From NCBI GenBank assembly GCA_963617965.1, contig CAVEQO010000024.1:1-37488 (forward strand): 37,488 nucleotides of DNA. The letters are read 5' to 3'. The notes beneath the pieces were generated by a model that searched no databases, was not told the origin of the DNA, and saw only the letters and a program-made list of their open reading frames with translations. Of this stretch, positions 33,580 to 37,488 are shown piece after piece. Position numbers and translations under genes: made by a program. This DNA comes from UBA6382 sp963617965 (GTDB lineage: Bacteria > Bacteroidota > Bacteroidia > Bacteroidales > Bacteroidaceae). Each line of letters begins with the position of its first letter. The first letter of the stretch is position 1.

Positions 33580-33650
33580 AGAGCCGATGGAATCTTCGGT
33601 TTGCATCCTGCACGTAACGTGCGGTGCAAACCGAAGATTCCATCGGCTCT
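33580..33650. repeat. Perfect 26-bp inverted repeat with inner hairpin between korB and gyrB
   Basis: Positions 33580-33605 and 33625-33650 are exact reverse complements over 26 bp, with no mismatch. The 19-nt centre contains a second perfect 5-bp stem GCACG/CGTGC (33610-33614 with 33618-33622). On the plus strand it is followed by TTTTTTG, as in a strong intrinsic terminator, but no plus-strand gene precedes it. On the minus strand it lies about 47 nt after the korB stop, with a TTTTTTG only 8 nt beyond the stem. The simplest reading is the korAB terminator. Confidence 0.8.
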
Positions 33651-33696
33651 TTTTTGTATGCCCGCACAACATGCAGGCTTTTCCGTTGCGCGGCTG

Positions 33697-34725
33697 CTAC
33701 CCTATCGTCCAGATATCGTTTGTCTCAAGCAGTTCCGCAAAACTGTGGTACGGTTTTTTGCCCTTTACCTCTTCTATCTGCTGCGTCACGCAGTCATCGT
33801 AAGTAGGTGCGTCCACGTCGCGTATAACACCGAGGGCAATGGGGAAATCCGGGCCTTCCATCATGGCGAGCTTGAGCTGCAGCGTGTTGTCCTGGCTATG
33901 GGCATCGTGAACCAGCAGATCTTTTTCGCCGATACCGTTTTCACCGATTTTTACCACCTTGATTCCGAATCCGTCCTGCACAAGTCCGTACTCGTTGTCC
34001 TGGCCGAACACCATCGGCTTCCCGTGTTCAAGGTAGATGGCATTCTTCGCACGCCCCTCCTTGGAGTATACGCTGTCATGGGTCCCGTTGTTGAAAATCA
34101 CGCAGTTCTGCAGTATTTCGCACACGGAAGCCCCCTTGTGTTTCTGCGCAGCCTTGAGGACTGCTATCGTGCCGGGAGCGTCGGTGGCCACGGCACGCGC
34201 AAAGAAATGCCCCCGTGCGCCGAAGCACAGCTCGGCGGGACGGAACGGGTCTTCAACCGTGCCGTATGGACTTGACTTGCTGACAAAGCCGCGTGGGGAT
34301 GTCGGAGAGTACTGGCCTTTGGTGAGACCGTAGATCCGGTTGTTGAGCAGAATCATGTTGAGGTTGATGTTGCGGCGGTTGGCGTGTATGAAGTGGTTGC
34401 CGCCGATGGCAAGACCGTCGCCGTCGCCGCTTATCTGCCACACTTCAAGATCGGGGTTCGCCACCTTGCATCCGGTGGCTATGGCGGCAGCGCGTCCGTG
34501 TATGGTGTTCATGCCGTAGGTCGCCATATAGTGCGGCAGACGGCTGGAGCATCCTATGCCTGAGATCACTGCGTTGTTGCACGGCTTGACACCTATCTCC
34601 GCCAGTGCCTTGTGAAGCGATGCGAGGAAGAAATGGTCGCCGCATCCCGGGCACCATCTCGGCTGCCCCTTTTTGAAATCTGATGCTGTATATTCCATGG
34701 TGTGCGTATACTCGGTATTTGACAT
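33697..34725 (-). CDS. korB: 2-oxoacid:ferredoxin oxidoreductase, beta subunit (2-oxoglutarate type)
   Basis: The 342-aa beta subunit carries thiamine diphosphate and iron-sulfur cluster ligands. CPGCG (Cys25, Cys28) and Cys59 in SGIGCSSR are cluster ligands; GDGDGLAIGGNH (100-111) is the ThDP/Mg2+ motif. With KorA it interconverts 2-oxoglutarate and succinyl-CoA plus CO2 using ferredoxin, important for anaerobes that run the reductive branch of the TCA cycle. It begins 6 nt after the korA stop, so the two form a tight operon, with the 26-bp hairpin downstream. Specificity for 2-oxoglutarate over pyruvate is inferred from the two-subunit form and similarity to Bacteroidales KorB. Confidence 0.93.
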   Translation of the reverse strand: MSNTEYTHTMEYTASDFKKGQPRWCPGCGDHFFLASLHKALAEIGVKPCNNAVISGIGCSSRLPHYMATYGMNTIHGRAAAIATGCKVANPDLEVWQISGDGDGLAIGGNHFIHANRRNINLNMILLNNRIYGLTKGQYSPTSPRGFVSKSSPYGTVEDPFRPAELCFGARGHFFARAVATDAPGTIAVLKAAQKHKGASVCEILQNCVIFNNGTHDSVYSKEGRAKNAIYLEHGKPMVFGQDNEYGLVQDGFGIKVVKIGENGIGEKDLLVHDAHSQDNTLQLKLAMMEGPDFPIALGVIRDVDAPTYDDCVTQQIEEVKGKKPYHSFAELLETNDIWTIG

Positions 34726-34731
34726 GAGGGA

Positions 34732-36579
34732 TTATTTGTTGATGATATCGTTGAAAGCGGCGACCAGCTCGCTTACCACAAACGGCTGCCCCTTCACTTC
34801 GTTGTACTGGTACGGGACGAAATTGTCCGTCTTCATGCGCAGAAACGCGGCGAACTGCCCCGTGTTCTGCTCCGCAACGACAACCTTTGGATATGCTTTC
34901 AACACCTTGGCGGTATTTGCCGGCAGAGGGTTGATGTACTTGAAATGGGCGAGGGCGACTTTCCTGCCGGAGTCGCGCATCACGTCCATGGCGGCATGAA
35001 GATGTCCGTATGTGCCGCCGAAACCTACAATGAGCAGTTCCGCCCCGTCCTTGTCACCGAGCACTTCCACGTCGGGAACGGCAATCCTGTCTATTTTCTC
35101 CTGCCGCAAACGTGTCATGAGGTCATGGTTCTCCGGGTCGGTGGATATGGCTCCTGTCCTGTTGTCCTTCTCAAGACCTCCGAGTATATGCTCAAAGCCT
35201 TCGCGACCGGGCACGGCCCAATAGCGGCTGCCGCTCCCGTTGCGCATATACGGAGTCCATTTGCCCTTTAGTTCTTCTGGCACGAAAGGAGGGGTGATGG
35301 TTGGATATGAGTCCATGTCGGGCAGTCTGAAAGCCCCGCTTCCGTTGGCGATATACGCATCGGTCATGAGCACCACCGGGGTCATGTGTTCCACGGCCGT
35401 CTTGCAGGCGTTGTAGGCTGCATCAAAGCAGTCTGCCGGCGAGGTGGCGGCTATGACGGGCATGGGACTTTCGCCATTGCGTCCGAACAGCACCTGAAGG
35501 AGGTCTGTCTGTTCGGACTTGGTGGGCAGACCCGTGGCAGGGCCGCCGCGCTGCACATCGATGACCACAAGCGGGAGTTCCATGATTACCGCAAGGTTCA
35601 TCGCCTCCGACTTCAGGCAGATGCCGGGACCGGAGGTCGAGGTCACGGCCATAGCCCCGGCAAACGAGGCGCCTATGGCTGAGGCGCAGCCGGCTATCTC
35701 GTCTTCACACTGCACCGTCGTCACGCCGAGCGACTTGTGTTTGGACAATTCGTGGAGGATGTCGGTGGCGGGAGTAATAGGATACGAACCGAGATAGAGC
35801 CTGAGCCCGGCTTTCTCGGCGGCCGCTATAAGACCGTAGGCCGTGGCCTTGTTGCCGGTAATGTCCATGTAGCGGCCGGGCACTTTGTTTCTCGTCTCTA
35901 TGCGGCAAGTGTTGAAAGCGGTGCTGTGGGTGTTGTGGCCGTAGTCGTAGCCTGCCTGTATCACCTTTATGTTGGCCTCGGCCAGCGCGGGCTTTTTGCT
36001 GAATTTCTCGCGCAGGAAACCGAATGCGGCATTGAGGTCACGGTCAAACAGCCAGCAGACAAGCCCGAGTGCAAACATATTGCGGCATTTCAGCACTGCC
36101 TTGTTGTCCATGCCGGAGTCCGCCAGAGCATCCTTGACCATTTGGGTAAGCGGACAGCTGACAACGCGGTCCGGGTCTATATTCATCTCCCCGAGATAAT
36201 CGTCTGTTTCAAAGGCGGCTTTCTTGAGATCGCCCGCCTGGAACGCGTCGGTGTCAATTATTATGGTGGCGTCGGACTTGGCGTGCCTGTACTGGGTCTT
36301 CAGTGCTGCGGCGTTCATGGCAACCAGCACGTCGCATTTGTCTCCGGGCGTGTATACCTGCTCGGCCCCGATATGCACCTGAAAACCGCTCACGCCCGTA
36401 AGGCTGCCCTGTGGGGCGCGGATGTCAGCGGGATAGTTCGGGAATGTGCTGATGCTGTTCCCCGCAATGGCGGAGATTGTGGAAAAGATATTGCCGGCCA
36501 ATTGCATTCCGTCGCCGGAATCCCCGGCAAACAGCACTACTACGTCTTTGATGTGTTCTATTTTCAAACCTTCGCTCAT
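34732..36579 (-). CDS. korA: 2-oxoacid:ferredoxin oxidoreductase, fused gamma-alpha subunit (2-oxoglutarate type)
   Basis: The subunit of about 615 aa joins a gamma domain (GDSGDG at 19-24, then the FPNYPADIRAPQG stretch) to the alpha/pyrimidine-binding domain (SYPITPATDIL near 262-271, STSGPGICLKSEAMNLAV). It pairs with KorB to make or cleave 2-oxoglutarate with ferredoxin and CoA. No separate ferredoxin-like delta subunit is encoded nearby, as is usual for the two-subunit class. The frame opens at 36717, but a -7 box at 36662-36669 lies inside that extension. The ATG at 36579 (MSEGLKIEHIK) gives the normal start, so I use it. Confidence 0.94.
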   Translation of the reverse strand: MSEGLKIEHIKDVVVLFAGDSGDGMQLAGNIFSTISAIAGNSISTFPNYPADIRAPQGSLTGVSGFQVHIGAEQVYTPGDKCDVLVAMNAAALKTQYRHAKSDATIIIDTDAFQAGDLKKAAFETDDYLGEMNIDPDRVVSCPLTQMVKDALADSGMDNKAVLKCRNMFALGLVCWLFDRDLNAAFGFLREKFSKKPALAEANIKVIQAGYDYGHNTHSTAFNTCRIETRNKVPGRYMDITGNKATAYGLIAAAEKAGLRLYLGSYPITPATDILHELSKHKSLGVTTVQCEDEIAGCASAIGASFAGAMAVTSTSGPGICLKSEAMNLAVIMELPLVVIDVQRGGPATGLPTKSEQTDLLQVLFGRNGESPMPVIAATSPADCFDAAYNACKTAVEHMTPVVLMTDAYIANGSGAFRLPDMDSYPTITPPFVPEELKGKWTPYMRNGSGSRYWAVPGREGFEHILGGLEKDNRTGAISTDPENHDLMTRLRQEKIDRIAVPDVEVLGDKDGAELLIVGFGGTYGHLHAAMDVMRDSGRKVALAHFKYINPLPANTAKVLKAYPKVVVAEQNTGQFAAFLRMKTDNFVPYQYNEVKGQPFVVSELVAAFNDIINK

Positions 36580-36661
36580 TTTGTCAAGTTGGTTGGGTTG
36601 GTAGTGTATGTCGTCTCGTGTTTTTCCGGCCTTTACAGCCGGGAAAACGGTTATCTGTCTG

Positions 36662-36669
36662 CAAAGGTA
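36662..36669 (-). promoter_or_regulatory. Putative -7 box for korAB
   Basis: TACCTTTG on the minus strand matches TAnnTTTG. It would start transcription about 76 nt before the korA ATG at 36579. The -33 element is not evident. Confidence 0.55.
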
Positions 36670-36744
36670 CTTATTTTGTCGTGAAGAAAGGGTGGATTGC
36701 CGTACTGTTTTTGACAAACCGAAACAGGAAAGCTACGGGTACAC

Positions 36745-36780
36745 AAAAAAATGGACGACTTTCACAAGCCGCCCATTTTC
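36745..36780 (-). terminator. Rho-independent terminator of the tRNA-Glu/rpsT transcript
   Basis: On the minus strand an 11-bp stem with two G-U pairs (36766-36776 with 36751-36761) closes a GTGA tetraloop, with further A-T pairs at the base. It is followed by a run of seven T. It lies 39 nt after the rpsT stop. Confidence 0.85.
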
Positions 36781-36818
36781 CTATGAAAAAAGATTGGATT
36801 TATTCCATTAGCGCAATA

Positions 36819-37073
36819 CTACGCAAGTTTGTTCACATGGAGTGCAATGCTCGACTTGATGTTCGAAGCCTTGTTCGGATGGATGATGTTCGTCTTCGCC
36901 AGCTTGTCCAGCATCTTCTGCACCGTCGGGAGAAGTTTTGTCGCCTCGTCCTTGTCGGTTGTCGCGCGAAGTTTGCGTACAGCGTTACGCATTGTCTTTG
37001 CGTAATACTTGTTGTGCTCAGTACGTGTTTTCGTCTGGCGTATCCTCTTGATGCATGATTTGTGATTTGCCAT
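36819..37073 (-). CDS. rpsT: 30S ribosomal protein S20
   Basis: This small basic protein of 84 aa binds 16S rRNA near the base of the body in the 30S subunit. The beginning MANHKSCIKRIRQTKTR and the end NKASNIKSSIALHVNKLA are family hallmarks, and the length is typical of Bacteroidetes S20. It is 37 nt downstream of tRNA-Glu on the same strand with no promoter-like box between, so it probably shares the strong promoter at 37225-37255. A terminator follows. Confidence 0.97.
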   Translation of the reverse strand: MANHKSCIKRIRQTKTRTEHNKYYAKTMRNAVRKLRATTDKDEATKLLPTVQKMLDKLAKTNIIHPNKASNIKSSIALHVNKLA

Positions 37074-37110
37074 CTGCTGTTTGTAATTTCTTTTGTTCTA
37101 CGTTGTTATG

Positions 37111-37182
37111 TAGCCCGTAGGAGAGTCGAACTCCTCTTTAGAGAATGAAAATCTCTCGTCCTAGCCGATAGACGAACGGGCC
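37111..37182 (-). tRNA. tRNA-Glu (UUC)
   Basis: The 72-nt tRNA has a 7-bp acceptor stem (GGCCCGT with ACGGGCT, first pair G-U), discriminator A, and an anticodon stem AGAGA/TCTCT with loop TTTTCAT, giving anticodon TTC. The T arm is AGGAG-TTCGACT-CTCCT. CCA is not encoded. It shares a promoter with rpsT. Confidence 0.96.
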
Positions 37183-37224
37183 ATCGCAAAGGTTTGGATA
37201 TATACCATTTCCAATTTTGCGGTG

Positions 37225-37255
37225 CAAAGGTATCTCTTTTATTTTAATCTGCAAA
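37225..37255 (-). promoter_or_regulatory. Promoter of tRNA-Glu/rpsT
   Basis: TTTG (37252-37255) and TACCTTTG (37225-37232) on the minus strand are separated by exactly 19 nt, a full match to the Bacteroides housekeeping consensus TTTG-N19-TAnnTTTG. The predicted start lies about 35 nt upstream of the tRNA. Confidence 0.85.
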
Positions 37256-37352
37256 AAAAATGGCGTGTTTTTTTATGCGTATGCTACCGCAGCCGTTTGC
37301 ACTGGCTGCGACTGTTCGTTTTCGCAGGCACGGAAAAAACACGGTCCGAAAA

Positions 37353-37383
37353 TTTGCCGTATCAAAATAATGTCTTACCTTTG
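37353..37383 (+). promoter_or_regulatory. Promoter of tRNA-Leu
   Basis: TTTG (37353-37356) and TACCTTTG (37376-37383) are separated by exactly 19 nt, another full match and identical in both boxes to the tRNA-Glu promoter. The predicted start is about 15 nt before the tRNA. It diverges from the tRNA-Glu promoter. Confidence 0.85.
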
Positions 37384-37405
37384 CCGGGCGTTTTGGCGTT
37401 GCTCT

Positions 37406-37487
37406 GCCCAGATGGCGGAATTGGTAGACGCGTTGGTCTCAAACACCAATGTCGAAAGACGTGCCGGTTCGATCCCGGCTCTGGGTA
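37406..37487 (+). tRNA. tRNA-Leu (CAA)
   Basis: The tRNA has acceptor stem GCCCAGA with TCTGGGT, a D arm with GGTAGA, and anticodon stem TTGGT/ACCAA with loop CTCAAAC (anticodon CAA, reading UUG). A class II variable arm (TGTCGAAAGACGT) follows, then T loop TTCGATC and discriminator A at 37487. The window ends one base later, so an encoded CCA cannot be judged. Confidence 0.95.
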
Positions 37488-37488
37488 C

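Noticed and set aside
33580..33650. Miniature transposable element (MITE)
   Set aside because: Only T-rich sequence flanks both ends, so no convincing target duplication, and no second copy is seen in the window. Kept as an inverted repeat or terminator.
35737..36684. 315-codon plus-strand open frame
   Set aside because: Antisense to korA; composition and lack of motifs mark it as a shadow.

Overview
This window is a stretch of chromosome from a member of the Bacteroidales (Bacteroidota). The signs are consistent: many -7 boxes of the form TAnnTTTG, some with the matching -33 TTTG; a two-subunit methylmalonyl-CoA mutase; KorAB beside gyrB, rpsT and tRNA-Glu; a pyrE-SRPBCC-argH operon; a BspA-like surface protein; and weak Shine-Dalgarno sites. 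The DNA has a fairly high G+C content for the order, which produces long antisense open frames. The genus cannot be fixed from the sequence. All recognised genes are intact, apart from the first, which is cut by the window edge. I see no CRISPR array, insertion sequence, phage or plasmid gene.

Layout. Positions 1-5715 carry two minus-strand surface or secreted proteins: a very long BspA-like/discoidin protein running off the left edge, and a GH78-type alpha-L-rhamnosidase. Positions 5858-9928 hold mutA-mutB (succinyl-CoA/methylmalonyl-CoA interconversion, B12-dependent), closed by a strong terminator. Next comes a Na+/phosphate cotransporter whose promoter carries 11-nt direct repeats resembling a PHO box. 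A two-microprotein transcript (34 and 52 aa) lies on the minus strand between it and purL. Positions 16220-21348 hold an MG2-type surface protein and then a BtuF-like lipoprotein with a BtuC/FecCD-like permease that has no ATPase gene beside it. Positions 21434-24743 deal with sugar nucleotides: a nucleotidyltransferase, and convergent to it manA and a mannose-1-phosphate guanylyltransferase with an altered signature motif. Positions 24942-28039 form a pyrE-SRPBCC-argH-lipoprotein operon. An ABC-F ATPase follows, convergent with prmC-recX. Then come gyrB, korA-korB, rpsT and tRNA-Glu, all on the minus strand, and a divergent tRNA-Leu at the right edge.

How the genes connect. mutAB and korAB both act on succinyl-CoA, the branch point between propionate formation and reductive 2-oxoglutarate synthesis in these anaerobes, and MutB needs cobalamin, a possible cargo of the BtuFC-like transporter. 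manA and the guanylyltransferase make GDP-mannose for glycans. The rest is housekeeping: purine, pyrimidine and arginine synthesis, DNA topology, RecA control, release-factor methylation and ribosomes.

No clearly new multi-gene system is evident. The observations most worth a second look are the microprotein pair, the PHO-like repeats, the altered guanylyltransferase motif, a 26-bp perfect inverted repeat between korB and gyrB, and a small reading frame overlapping the start of the MG2 gene. Many start codons were reset downstream of the longest open frame because a -7 box lies between the longest-frame ATG and the chosen one.
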